Part shown: in pieces, positions 8,602 to 17,243 of the stretch | How positions within the stretch are numbered: the stretch's first letter is position 1 | Layout of the letters: each line of letters starts with the position of its first letter | From: Proteobacteria bacterium UBA2133 | GTDB taxonomy: Bacteria; Pseudomonadota; Gammaproteobacteria; Arenicellales; UBA868 | DNA: 62,181 nucleotides | Assembly: GCA_002327725.1 (NCBI GenBank) | Contig: DCXP01000024.1 | Span: forward strand, 1-62,181 | Reading direction: 5' to 3' | The notes under the pieces: generated by a model | The model's database searches: none | What the model was told of the DNA's origin: nothing | Seen by the model: only the letters and a program-made list of their open reading frames with translations | Position numbers and translations under genes: made by a program

Positions 8602-9318
8602 ATGAGTGCCATCGATAAACTTAAAGTGAAACTGTTTGCTGACGGGGCGGACCGGGTAGGTATGCTGGAGATGTATCAGAAACCTTATATCCAGGGTTTC
8701 ACCACCAACCCGACGCTCATGAAAAAGGCGGGTATCTCGGATTACGAGGGTTTTGCCCACGAAATTCTGCAGGAGATTCCTGATCGGCCGATTTCTTTTG
8801 AAGTCTTCGCCGATGAGTTTGACGAGATGGAGCGTCAGGCGCTGAAAATCCGCACCTGGGGAGAGAACGTCTATGTGAAAATCCCCGTCAGCAATACCCG
8901 TCAGGAAATGTCTTACGGGTTAATTGAAAGATTGTCAGGCGCCGGTGTGCACCTCAATATCACGGCTATACTCACCCTCGATCAGGTTGGTGCGGTAGCA
9001 CAAGCTGTCAGGAATGGCCCCGCGTCGGTTGTGTCAGTCTTTGCCGGACGTATTGCGGACACGGGCCTCGATCCGGTTCCGATCATGAGCGAAGCGCTCG
9101 ACATTCTGGCGACCGCGCCGCTGGCGGAGTTACTCTGGGCGAGCCCCCGCGAGGTACTCAATATCTACCAGGCGGATGCGATCGGCTGTCACATTATCAC
9201 GGCAACCAATGACATCATTCGAAAGCTGTCCTTGTCCGGCAAAGACCTGGCCGATTATTCACTGGAAACGGTGCAGATGTTTTACGATGACGCCGATCGG
9301 GCGGGCTACAAACTTTAG
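8602..9318 (+). CDS. Transaldolase / fructose-6-phosphate aldolase family
   Basis: 238 residues, the size of the small transaldolase (TalC/FSA-like) class. Signatures: GFTTNPTLMKKAG near residue 34 and the Schiff-base Lys93 in YVKIPVSNT. It transfers or cleaves a dihydroxyacetone unit; a transaldolase can make sedoheptulose 7-phosphate from fructose 6-phosphate and erythrose 4-phosphate. Lying last in the cassette, 19 bases after gmhB, it probably supplies the seven-carbon precursor. This link is inference from position. Confidence 0.85.
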   Translation: MSAIDKLKVKLFADGADRVGMLEMYQKPYIQGFTTNPTLMKKAGISDYEGFAHEILQEIPDRPISFEVFADEFDEMERQALKIRTWGENVYVKIPVSNTRQEMSYGLIERLSGAGVHLNITAILTLDQVGAVAQAVRNGPASVVSVFAGRIADTGLDPVPIMSEALDILATAPLAELLWASPREVLNIYQADAIGCHIITATNDIIRKLSLSGKDLADYSLETVQMFYDDADRAGYKL

Positions 9319-9322
9319 TCTG

Positions 9323-9406
9323 ACCAGGGCGAAGTTTTACCTGCCGAATGCCCTCGCACCAGCGGACTGCTGTCAGGCCGGTACTGTGACCGGTTAGCGC
9401 CCTGGT
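9323..9406. repeat. Long-range inverted repeat after the glycan cassette
   Basis: ACCAGGGCG at 9323-9331 is perfectly complementary to CGCCCTGGT at 9398-9406, and between them CCGGT/ACCGG (about 9378-9394) forms a smaller stem. It lies between convergent gene ends (transaldolase and an EamA transporter). There is no long T tract on either side, so it may be a structured bidirectional transcript end, not a classical terminator. Confidence 0.45.
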
Positions 9407-9478
9407 TTACGTGCAGCCCAGTCCGGGCAGCGTGCCGACGCATGATTTGCCTCGCCGAATCTTGCGGTGGTATCTGCG

Positions 9479-10372
9479 TCAGTTTGCTTCCTGACTTCGC
9501 AGTATCACGATGGACCGGCCCGCCACGGCGGCGAGCACCAGGGCGCCTCCAGCCAGGGCCATGGCCGATGGCCTTTCTCCAAAACCGATCCAGACCCACA
9601 TTGGACCGAGCGTAAACTCGATCAGGGTGATCAGCATGATCTCAGCGCTCCGGACGTGGCGCGAGCTCTGGATAAACAGAAAATGCACTACCGTGACGAT
9701 ACCGCCACCCCAGATCAGGCACAGCAGACCGTCATGCAGGGTCAGGTGGTAGTCGAAGCCGGCACCCGCGAGGCCGACCAGCGCGCCAATAACCCCGCCG
9801 GTCACGCTGCTGGGGAGCATATTGCGGTCTTTTCCCACGCGCAGAAAAATAACAAACATCGAAAAAAAGAGGGCGCACAGCAGAGCGAGGCCATTGCCCA
9901 GTGATGAACCCGCACCAAGTCCGTCGGCAAGCATGATGCCGACGCCGGCCATGGCCACCACGATCGCAACGAGCGTTGCCGGGGCAAGCCGTTCACGCAG
10001 AAAAATCCGGGCGAGGACTGCGGTAATCAGCGGACAGGCGCTCAGGGTGAACATTGCATTGGCCACGGTGGTGTGCGTCATCGCCAGAATGACCGTGGGG
10101 TTGGCCAGCCCAAGACAGACACCGGCCGCGATACCGACCCATCCCGCATCCAGAAAAAGCCTCAGCAACTGACCCCGAAACCGTATGAGCAGTAGGAGCA
10201 GGATGGCTGGCGTAAAGAATGCCTGTCGGCCGAAGATCACCTGCCATTCATTGGCGGATTCGATACTGCGGAGCATGAAGCCGTTGACGGAGATAAAAAG
10301 GCTGCTTGCGGCGATCAGCCACACGGCATAGCGCTCGGAAACACTCCGTGATGCAACCTCCATTGGGCTCAT
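9479..10372 (-). CDS. EamA/DMT-family transporter
   Basis: 297 residues from the ATG at 10370-10372, which overlaps the stop of the upstream transporter (ATGA); the longer open frame reaches into that gene. About ten hydrophobic helices in two halves, as in EamA permeases; conserved-looking TTVANAMFTLSACPLITAVLARIFLRE in halves of the drug/metabolite transporter fold. Inner membrane; substrate unknown (metabolite export is common). Last gene of a five-gene minus-strand run. Confidence 0.85.
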   Translation of the reverse strand: MSPMEVASRSVSERYAVWLIAASSLFISVNGFMLRSIESANEWQVIFGRQAFFTPAILLLLLIRFRGQLLRLFLDAGWVGIAAGVCLGLANPTVILAMTHTTVANAMFTLSACPLITAVLARIFLRERLAPATLVAIVVAMAGVGIMLADGLGAGSSLGNGLALLCALFFSMFVIFLRVGKDRNMLPSSVTGGVIGALVGLAGAGFDYHLTLHDGLLCLIWGGGIVTVVHFLFIQSSRHVRSAEIMLITLIEFTLGPMWVWIGFGERPSAMALAGGALVLAAVAGRSIVILRSQEAN

Positions 10373-11247
10373 GTCTGGTTGCCTCTGTTTGTGTAAATGG
10401 CATACGCAGATAAGCAGACAAGCGTCGCAAGAATGATGCTGCCCCCGACAAGGGTTTGGCGGGTCGGAATCTCGCCCAGTACCAGCCAGACCCACAGCGG
10501 CGCAAGCAATGCCTCCAGGCGCAGGATCAGGCTCACTTCCGGTGCGGGAAGATATCTAGGGCTCAGCCCGATCATCGCCAAGCTGACGGGCAAGATCAGA
10601 AGCCCCAGTAGCAGCATCAAGATAAGGGGGGTACCGCTTAGCGCAGCCGGTGTTGCCAGCGGAAGCGTGATAAGGCAAACCAGGGCACCACTCCAGGTGA
10701 GAGCAGGGAGCATACTGATTTCCCGGTGCTTGCGGATCAGCACAAAACTGACGGCAACGCAGATACTCGTCACCAGGGCGGCCATGTCGCCGACCGCACC
10801 CCCACTGTGCAGGCTCCCGTGGAAGACCACTGTGAGACCCGCGAATATGGTGATCGCCGCCACCCAGGTTCCTGCAGAGATCGGCTCGCGAAACAGGAAA
10901 TGACTCAGTATCGCGGCGATCAGCGGAGACATGCTCATGATGACCAGGGCGTTGGCGACCGCAGTATTCATGATGGCAAAAATAAAGGCCAGGTTAGCCA
11001 GTGCGAAATTGACTGCCACGATCACTGCGTACCGGTTGAGACGCAGCATCTGCCGTTGGCACTCCTGACGACCCTCGAGCAGAAAAATAACGAGGGTCAG
11101 GCCGATGGCTGAAAGGCCGCCACGCCAGAAGGCAAGGGTCCAGAGGTCGGCACCGATCACCCGCAACAGAAGACTGTCCGGGCTCAGCAGGATGATGCCG
11201 CCCAGACACAGCATCACCCCCTTCAGCCGGTTCGATGGTTTTGCCAT
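10369..11247 (-). CDS. EamA/DMT-family transporter
   Basis: 292 residues, about ten membrane helices, with the paired EamA repeats (AVANALVIMSMSPLIAAIL in the first half mirrors the AVAN... segment of the next gene). The two adjacent paralogues overlap by 4 bases and may act independently or as a heteromer; EamA proteins usually work as single chains. Inner membrane; substrate unknown. Preceded on the minus strand by a DUF924 gene. Confidence 0.85.
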   Translation of the reverse strand: MAKPSNRLKGVMLCLGGIILLSPDSLLLRVIGADLWTLAFWRGGLSAIGLTLVIFLLEGRQECQRQMLRLNRYAVIVAVNFALANLAFIFAIMNTAVANALVIMSMSPLIAAILSHFLFREPISAGTWVAAITIFAGLTVVFHGSLHSGGAVGDMAALVTSICVAVSFVLIRKHREISMLPALTWSGALVCLITLPLATPAALSGTPLILMLLLGLLILPVSLAMIGLSPRYLPAPEVSLILRLEALLAPLWVWLVLGEIPTRQTLVGGSIILATLVCLSAYAIYTNRGNQT

Positions 11248-11288
11248 GGCAGTAATATCTATTGAGTACCTTGTGGCCCAACTGGTTC

Positions 11289-11903
11289 TTACACCTGCGC
11301 GACCCCGAAGGTATCACCCCCTTCGGCCAGAAACTGCTTCTCATCCTCTGTGGAGATCCTGTTCAGGATGGCATTTCGGTGGGGAAAGCGGCCAAAGCGC
11401 TCAATGATCGCATAGTGTCGCCGGGCATAGTCCAGGGTGCTCTCGATAAACGGCTGATACAGCGGTGGGCATTGCGAGGCCAGGGTTGTGTGCAGTCTCA
11501 GAGAGTGAGACTGATCCGACAGGTCTTCGGAGTGTTCCAGCGGAAGGAAGACAAATGCCTGCTCGACGGGATGCAAGGCCTGAAAAAGTGCCTTGTCGAT
11601 CATCGGTTTGGAGATTGCCCGTGCGGCTCCATCATAAGCAAAAGCCCGAGCGGTATTGCGGTACAACTGGCGGGGAAACTGGTCCAGTATCAGCACCAGC
11701 GCCAACAGATCGTACGGATCTTCTGGGTTGTGGGGTAAGGCATCCGACAGGACCTGGTCCGGCAATGTGCCGAAGCGGTTCCCGACAGCGCTGTCAATGG
11801 CGGCATCGGGAGTGAACCAGCGCGCCTGGTGGTCCGGTAGCGAGGCGGGCGAAACGCAGGCATCCGCAAACCAGAATTGTCTCACCTCATCGAGGCGTCT
11901 CAT
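11289..11903 (-). CDS. DUF924 family protein
   Basis: 204 residues matching the DUF924 family by eye: N-terminal VRQFWF, central LALVLILDQFPRQLYRNTARAFAYD, then EHSEDL and C-terminal GRFPHRNAIL. The fold is helical; the biochemical role is not established. The start overlaps the gluQ stop by ATGA, so it is translated with that gene. Confidence 0.88.
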   Translation of the reverse strand: MRRLDEVRQFWFADACVSPASLPDHQARWFTPDAAIDSAVGNRFGTLPDQVLSDALPHNPEDPYDLLALVLILDQFPRQLYRNTARAFAYDGAARAISKPMIDKALFQALHPVEQAFVFLPLEHSEDLSDQSHSLRLHTTLASQCPPLYQPFIESTLDYARRHYAIIERFGRFPHRNAILNRISTEDEKQFLAEGGDTFGVAQV

Positions 11904-12805
11904 GAATCGTTCACGTCAGCACAATCAGCGGCAGCACCTCGCAGTGTATTGATACACCAGGTTTTTGCCGCGGAATCCCAGAAGTCGTCAACATCGGCAA
12001 TCGGCCCGGTCAGCGGACGCTGCCTCAGAAACCCCCAGGCCGCATGCAGAGCCGGTAGCGGCCGGGCGGGATCAACCGGGTAAGCGCCATCGCGCTTGCT
12101 GATTTTTTCTCCTTTGTGATCGCGTACCAGCGGGATGTGCGCGTAGTGGGGCGTCGGGTAGCCAAGCCGGCGCTGGAGGTAGACCTGTCTTGGGGTGGAG
12201 AGTTCCAGATCAGCACCTCGGACGACGTGGGTGATGTTGTCCAGAAAGTCATCAACAACGACTGCGAGCTGGTAAGCCGTGATGCCATCAGCACGGAAGA
12301 TGACAAAATCACCGACTTGTTCCTCGAGGTTCTGCGAGATTCGGCCGACAATCCGATCGGGTACGCTGGTTTCTACTGAGGTTGTGCGCATACGGATCGA
12401 CGCCTGTTGCGCTCCTGCCCCGTCCCATCGACGGCAGGTGCCGGGATAGATCATCCCTTCGGTGCCTGCTTGTGCTGTCTTTTCTATCTGCCGACGTGAG
12501 CAGCGGCAGGGGTAGGCGAGGCCGCGGCCACGCAGTAAAGAGGTCGCCTCTAGGTACTTCAGTTCCCGCTGAGACTGCCATCGAGTGGGGCCGTCCCACT
12601 CAAAACCAAAGGCTTTAAGGGTTGCAATGATTGATTCCGATGAACCATCGGCTTTTCGGGGCTGATCGATATCGTCGATCCGCAGCAGCCAGTTTCCGTT
12701 ATGGTGTTTGGCATCGGCAAAACTTGCCACTGCGGCGACGAGGGAACCGAAGTGGAGCTCGCCGGTGGGAGAGGGCGCGAAACGGCCGGTGTACTCCGTT
12801 CTCAT
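11900..12805 (-). CDS. gluQ: Glutamyl-Q tRNA(Asp) synthetase
   Basis: 301 residues, the normal length for GluQ, a truncated glutamyl-tRNA synthetase without anticodon domain. It loads glutamate on queuosine at the wobble base of tRNA-Asp. Visible: RFAPSPTGELHFGSL (HIGH region), LRIDDIDQPR, a zinc-site segment with YPCRCSR and a later Cys in YPGTCR, and KISKRDG (KMSKS). It is second in the minus-strand run, 33 bases after the GGCT-like gene. Confidence 0.95.
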   Translation of the reverse strand: MRTEYTGRFAPSPTGELHFGSLVAAVASFADAKHHNGNWLLRIDDIDQPRKADGSSESIIATLKAFGFEWDGPTRWQSQRELKYLEATSLLRGRGLAYPCRCSRRQIEKTAQAGTEGMIYPGTCRRWDGAGAQQASIRMRTTSVETSVPDRIVGRISQNLEEQVGDFVIFRADGITAYQLAVVVDDFLDNITHVVRGADLELSTPRQVYLQRRLGYPTPHYAHIPLVRDHKGEKISKRDGAYPVDPARPLPALHAAWGFLRQRPLTGPIADVDDFWDSAAKTWCINTLRGAAADCADVNDS

Positions 12806-12838
12806 CCCGTCGAGCAGTGCATTGCCAGTATTCTGAGA

Positions 12839-13420
12839 TTATCGGTCCGGATCATGGTGCCACCAAGATGAATCCACGAGGACCTGGCGCAATGGAGTAG
12901 CGATCCGGGCTGGAGCATTTTGGATGTATCGTCTGGCCTCTTCCAGAGACGCCCCCTGTAAAGACCAGAGATGATCCTGCGCCGCCTGCAGGTTAAAGGA
13001 GTTGCCCGTGAGGGCCTCAAAGTTCCGTTCGCCATCGGTCCACACGGCCCCGTCGTAATCGCTGTTTTCGACCCAGCCCCAGAGCGTGCTTCGGGTTTCC
13101 TCTGTACATGCATGCGATTCACCTGTAACACAATCAACAAATCCGATGTTGGTGGTTTCTGTCAGTTCACGATTGGCAAGGTCGACTACAGTTGCACTGA
13201 TATCGGTACGCGTGCTGTCAATGACGCAGGTCGGACATGGCGTGCCGTCCAGATAATCAATCACCAGTGCCAGAGCATAGTGACGTTTGCGTGATACCAG
13301 CGAGAATTCCAGGGGTAGTACCGGACCCTCGTACATCCTCCATGCTCCCGAGACTTTGGGCGCCAGATCATCGAGATCCCAGATAAGCGATCCAAATCCG
13401 ATAACGGCAATTCTCGACAT
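12839..13420 (-). CDS. Gamma-glutamylcyclotransferase-like protein
   Basis: 193 residues. The N terminus IAVIGFGSLIW matches the substrate-loop motif (YGSLxW-like) of the gamma-glutamylcyclotransferase/AIG2 superfamily. The expected acidic catalytic residue in the centre cannot be fixed by eye. Enzymes of this group release 5-oxoproline from gamma-glutamyl compounds; the true substrate here is unknown. It heads the minus-strand run with gluQ. Confidence 0.6.
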   Translation of the reverse strand: MSRIAVIGFGSLIWDLDDLAPKVSGAWRMYEGPVLPLEFSLVSRKRHYALALVIDYLDGTPCPTCVIDSTRTDISATVVDLANRELTETTNIGFVDCVTGESHACTEETRSTLWGWVENSDYDGAVWTDGERNFEALTGNSFNLQAAQDHLWSLQGASLEEARRYIQNAPARIATPLRQVLVDSSWWHHDPDR

Positions 13421-13538
13421 GATCTATCTTTATCTATCTTTCTGGAGACATCCGGGGGAAAATAGTTTCACATACGATAGACAGCACTTTCCGGATACGC
13501 TCTTTAGTTTCTGTTGTTAAAAAGTTTTCTATAAATCC

Positions 13539-14192
13539 ATGCGAAACCGATTTACCCATGCCTTCAGCGAATTTCCCGACGTCATGCCTGTGTTCCCACT
13601 GGCGGGCGCCGTCATTTTGCCTAATGGCCAGTTACCCCTCAACATATTTGAAGACCGCTACCTCAACATGGTCCTTGACGCGATCGCGGGATCACGGCTC
13701 ATCGGCATGGTTCAGCCTAAAGGTGATGCCCAAGCGCAGGTGCCTGAGTTGCATGATACCGGCTGTGCGGGACGAATCGTCAGTTTCAGCGAAACCCGGG
13801 ACAACCGCTTATTGATCATTCTCGCGGGCGTTTGCCGCTTTGACATCGTGAAAGAAATGGATATGAAAAACGGCTACCGGCGGGTCCAGGTCGCGTGGGG
13901 GCGTTTCGGTCATGATCTCGATACCCAGGAGTCCGGGATCAATTCCGCAGACATTATTGCCTCGGCAAAACGCTTTGCGGAGCGGCGCAGTTTATCGGTT
14001 GACTGGAGCGCGCTCGATCAGCTGCAGCCCCCCGAACTGGTTGACACGCTGGCGGGCAGCCTGCCTTTTTCTCCGGAGGAAAAACAGGGTCTCGTGGAGG
14101 CGGCCGTGATTCGAGACCGGGCTGAACTGCTGACAGCCCTATGCGAATTTGGCGCAACGGCCCCTGAAGACGGGACACCGGTCTCGCACTGA
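13539..14192 (+). CDS. LON N-terminal substrate-binding domain protein
   Basis: 217 residues consisting of only the N-terminal domain of Lon: MPVFPLAGAVILPNGQLPLNIFEDRY is replaced here by the same pattern (VFPLAGAVILPN, LNIFEDRYLNM), then GRIVSF and a helical tail. No AAA or protease domain follows, as in the stand-alone LonN proteins common in proteobacteria. Function unproven, possibly peptide or substrate binding. Stands alone between divergent and convergent neighbours. Confidence 0.85.
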   Translation: MRNRFTHAFSEFPDVMPVFPLAGAVILPNGQLPLNIFEDRYLNMVLDAIAGSRLIGMVQPKGDAQAQVPELHDTGCAGRIVSFSETRDNRLLIILAGVCRFDIVKEMDMKNGYRRVQVAWGRFGHDLDTQESGINSADIIASAKRFAERRSLSVDWSALDQLQPPELVDTLAGSLPFSPEEKQGLVEAAVIRDRAELLTALCEFGATAPEDGTPVSH

Positions 14193-14228
14193 TTCATCGA
14201 TAAGCGCGAACCGACGCACATTTGGACT

Positions 14229-14579
14229 CTAAGAGTCGTTGCGGTTTATGGCGACTTCCAGTCGGCCGTTACTGAGTCGCACACTGTAGCTCTCAAGATC
14301 GACCTGGGCCGGCTCATCCAGGGCCCGTCCGCTCCTTAGGCAGAATCGACTGCCATGAAGCGGGCATTTCACTTTGTCACCCTTGAGCGCCCCCATCGAG
14401 AGTGAAGCATCCTCGTGGGTGCAGGTATCTGCAACCGCGAGCGGGGTGCCCTCGACATTGGCCACCAGGATACGATGGCGCCCAAGGTCCACGCGCTTCA
14501 TCGTTCCGAGCGGAAGATCTTCAATAACACCGATGTCCACCCACGTGCTGCCGGCGGGGTTCCGCATATCAGAGACCAT
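14229..14579 (-). CDS. Rieske [2Fe-2S] ferredoxin
   Basis: 116 residues from the ATG at 14577-14579, preceded on the minus strand by AGAGGG and overlapping cysG by 11 bases; an open extension upstream lies inside cysG. Ligands are CTH and CPLH (CxH-x16-CxxH) in VADTCTHEDAS and VKCPLHGSRF. It resembles the ferredoxins of ring-hydroxylating oxygenases and the NirD type small subunit. Coupling to siroheme synthesis hints at a sulfite/nitrite reductase or general electron transfer role, but no reductase gene is next to it. Confidence 0.88.
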   Translation of the reverse strand: MVSDMRNPAGSTWVDIGVIEDLPLGTMKRVDLGRHRILVANVEGTPLAVADTCTHEDASLSMGALKGDKVKCPLHGSRFCLRSGRALDEPAQVDLESYSVRLSNGRLEVAINRNDS

Positions 14580-16017
14580 CGTTTGACCCTCTGCCGGGTT
14601 CGTTGAGTGCCAGACCTTGAGGTGGCGCACCTTCTGGGCTGAACCAGGCCAACTCATCATGAAGGGTAACGACACTGCCCACGATCAGCAGTGTAGGCGC
14701 CTTAACCTGAGCGGCGGCAACGGCATCAGGGAGACTGTCGAGTGTCGCAGCGATGACCCTCTGATTGAGCGTGGTGCCCTGCTGGATCAGGGCTGCCGGC
14801 GTGGCGCCCGGCAGGCCGTGACGGATCATTTCGCGGCAGATCGCCTCGAGGCCCGTTAAGCCCATATAGACCACGACGGTTTGGCCCGGCTGGCACAGGG
14901 CTTCCCAGTTGAGATCGACACTGCCGTCCTTGAGGTGACCCGTGACAAAGAGACACGATTGCGCGTGGTCCCGGTGGGTGAGCGGGATGCCGGCATAACA
15001 GGCACAGCCAACCGCCGCAGTAATTCCGGGGATGACCTGAAACGGGATGTTGTGACGCACAAGATCCTCAATCTCTTCACCTCCCCGTCCGAAGATAAAC
15101 GGATCGCCACCCTTCAACCGCAGTACCCGTTTTCCCTGCTGCGCCAGGGTCAGCAGCAGTTCGTTAATCTCGGGCTGCGGAACCACATGATGGGATTTTT
15201 CTTTGCCGACGAAGATGCGTTCGGCGTCACGGCGTACCAGATCAACGATCGCCGGGGCGACGAGCCGGTCATAGAGGACTACGTCAGCCCGCTGCATCAG
15301 GCGCAGGGCTCGGAAAGTCAGGAGATCGGGATCGCCAGGCCCTGCGCCAACCAGATAGACCTCGCCGCGTTCAAACTGGGCGTCCCCGGTTGCCTGGATC
15401 ATCCGGCCAAGTTCCTCGCGGGCCTGATGTTCCTTTCCGGCGAAGACGAGTTCTGCAACCCGTCCCTGGAAAACGGCCTCCCAGAAGCCGCGCCGGGAAG
15501 CAACGCTGCCTAGCGCCGCTTTTACCTGATCCCGAAACTCGCGGGCAATGCTGGCAAGGCGGCCATAGGCTGCCGGGATTAACGTTTCCAGCCGGGCCTT
15601 CAGCATACGGGCAAGGACGGGAGAAGCGCCGCCGGTCCCAATCGCGACGATCACGGGTGAGCGATCCACGATAGACGGCACGGTGAAGGTACACAGATCC
15701 GGCTGATCCACCACATTTACCGGAATGTTCCTCTCACGGGCCTCCTGTGATACGGCCTTGTTAACGTAGGCGTCATTAGTGGCTGCGATGACGATCAGGA
15801 CTTCAGTCACATGGTCGGGCGCAAAGGAGTCTTCAATCCAGTCGAGCTTGTGCTGGTCGAACAGGGCCTGAACCTTGGCGCCAATCCTGGGTGCTACGAC
15901 CGTGATCCTGGCGCCAGCGCGTAACAGCAGATCGATCTTGCGCTCGGCCACTGAGCCGCCTCCGACCACGAGGGCGGGGGTGTTACGCAATTTCAGAAAA
16001 ATCGGCAGGGCATCCAT
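14569..16017 (-). CDS. cysG: Siroheme synthase
   Basis: 482 residues, the trifunctional CysG. The N-terminal half holds the NAD-dependent precorrin-2 dehydrogenase/ferrochelatase (VVGGGSVAERKIDLLLRAGA). The C-terminal half is uroporphyrinogen-III methyltransferase (YLVGAGPGDPDLLTFRALR, DVVLYDRLV, RLKGGDPFIFGRGGEE, PGITAAVGCACYAGIPLTHR). It makes siroheme for sulfite or nitrite reductases. The Rieske gene follows with an overlap. Divergent from the MoxR gene. Confidence 0.96.
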   Translation of the reverse strand: MDALPIFLKLRNTPALVVGGGSVAERKIDLLLRAGARITVVAPRIGAKVQALFDQHKLDWIEDSFAPDHVTEVLIVIAATNDAYVNKAVSQEARERNIPVNVVDQPDLCTFTVPSIVDRSPVIVAIGTGGASPVLARMLKARLETLIPAAYGRLASIAREFRDQVKAALGSVASRRGFWEAVFQGRVAELVFAGKEHQAREELGRMIQATGDAQFERGEVYLVGAGPGDPDLLTFRALRLMQRADVVLYDRLVAPAIVDLVRRDAERIFVGKEKSHHVVPQPEINELLLTLAQQGKRVLRLKGGDPFIFGRGGEEIEDLVRHNIPFQVIPGITAAVGCACYAGIPLTHRDHAQSCLFVTGHLKDGSVDLNWEALCQPGQTVVVYMGLTGLEAICREMIRHGLPGATPAALIQQGTTLNQRVIAATLDSLPDAVAAAQVKAPTLLIVGSVVTLHDELAWFSPEGAPPQGLALNEPGRGSNDGL

Positions 16018-16186
16018 GGGGCAAGTTTATTACGCAAGCCGGCCCTGTGGTCTTCGCTATCTATCCCAAGAGCCATATCCAGGTGGCGATAGGGCAGGTC
16101 CGTCCTGTGCCCGCGGGTCAACAGGCCTTGAAACCGACTGATATACACTTGGCGGATAAATATGTGCAGTTATTCAGGCAGGTCTC

Positions 16187-17233
16187 ATGCGCCCCTTTCA
16201 TCTTGAAAAACTTCTTTGCTGTGAAATCGCGAGTCTCGGCGAGCGATCCCACACCCCAGTCATGTTCTGGGGTCCACCCGGCGTAGGGAAATCCCAAATC
16301 GTTGCGAAGGTGGCAGCTGATAACGGATTACCGCTGATTGATATCCGGCTTTCCCAACTGGAGCCCAGCGATCTGCGCGGTATTCCTTTTCGGGTCGAGG
16401 ACCGCGTGGAATGGGCGATACCGTCTATGCTGCCCGATCAAGGCCGCCATGGCCCACAGGGGATACTGTTCCTGGACGAGATCACGTCGGCACCGCCGAG
16501 TGTCTCCGCCGCGGCGTACCAGTTGATCCTGGACCGGCGACTGGGCGATTACGAAGTCCCAGCGCGATGGGCAATTGTCGCTGCAGGAAACCGGCAAGGA
16601 GACCGTGGGGTGACGTACGCAATGCCCGCGCCTCTTGCAAACCGGTTCAGTCATTACGACGTCGATATCAATCTGGATGACTGGGTACGCTGGGCATATC
16701 AGGCCGGAATCGATGAGCGTGTGATCGGATTCCTGCGCTTTCGGCCGGACCTGCTTTTTGATTTTGACCCGGTGCAGAATCCGGTGGCCTTCCCGTCACC
16801 GCGCTCGTGGGAGTTTGCACACCGGGCACTCCAGAAATTTGCGCAGGATCAGGATTTGCTCAGCGGGGCGTTGCAGGCCTGTGTTGGACCTGCTGCGGGA
16901 ATCGAGTTGCATGCCTTTATCCGTAATCTCGATCAACTGCCGGATATCGAGGCTATTCTGGCTGGTGAACTGTCGACGGTGCCGGAAGATCTTGATCTTC
17001 AATATGCAGTTGCCGCGGCGTTGGTGGGTCGGGCGGTACAGGTTGGCGAAGAAGCGGGCGCGGCAGATCTTTACTCCCGGGTGCTCGATTATGCAGGACG
17101 CTTTCCCCAGAAAGAAATGGGGGTCATGCTGGTTTCTGATCTTCACCGCGCCGTGGGTGCGCCGTTATTTGCGGCCCCCGGATTTCCTGATTGGGCAAGG
17201 CAGGTCGCTGACATCATGCTGGCCCAGGATTAG
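16187..17233 (+). CDS. MoxR-type AAA+ ATPase
   Basis: 348 residues. Walker A is GPPGVGKS at 29-36; Walker B is GILFLDEI at 92-99; a sensor 1 Asn lies in IVAAGNRQGD and an Arg-finger/lid region follows (PAPLANRFSHYDV). MoxR ATPases act as chaperones that assemble or activate partner complexes together with a von Willebrand factor A protein. The gene for such a partner begins 10 bases after its stop. Confidence 0.9.
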   Translation: MRPFHLEKLLCCEIASLGERSHTPVMFWGPPGVGKSQIVAKVAADNGLPLIDIRLSQLEPSDLRGIPFRVEDRVEWAIPSMLPDQGRHGPQGILFLDEITSAPPSVSAAAYQLILDRRLGDYEVPARWAIVAAGNRQGDRGVTYAMPAPLANRFSHYDVDINLDDWVRWAYQAGIDERVIGFLRFRPDLLFDFDPVQNPVAFPSPRSWEFAHRALQKFAQDQDLLSGALQACVGPAAGIELHAFIRNLDQLPDIEAILAGELSTVPEDLDLQYAVAAALVGRAVQVGEEAGAADLYSRVLDYAGRFPQKEMGVMLVSDLHRAVGAPLFAAPGFPDWARQVADIMLAQD

Positions 17234-17243
17234 CCAAGTACCC

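Noticed and set aside
16758..17243. Upstream extension of the metallopeptidase/VWA frame
   Set aside because: Overlaps the MoxR gene in another frame and lacks motifs; ATG 17244 gives a proper start.
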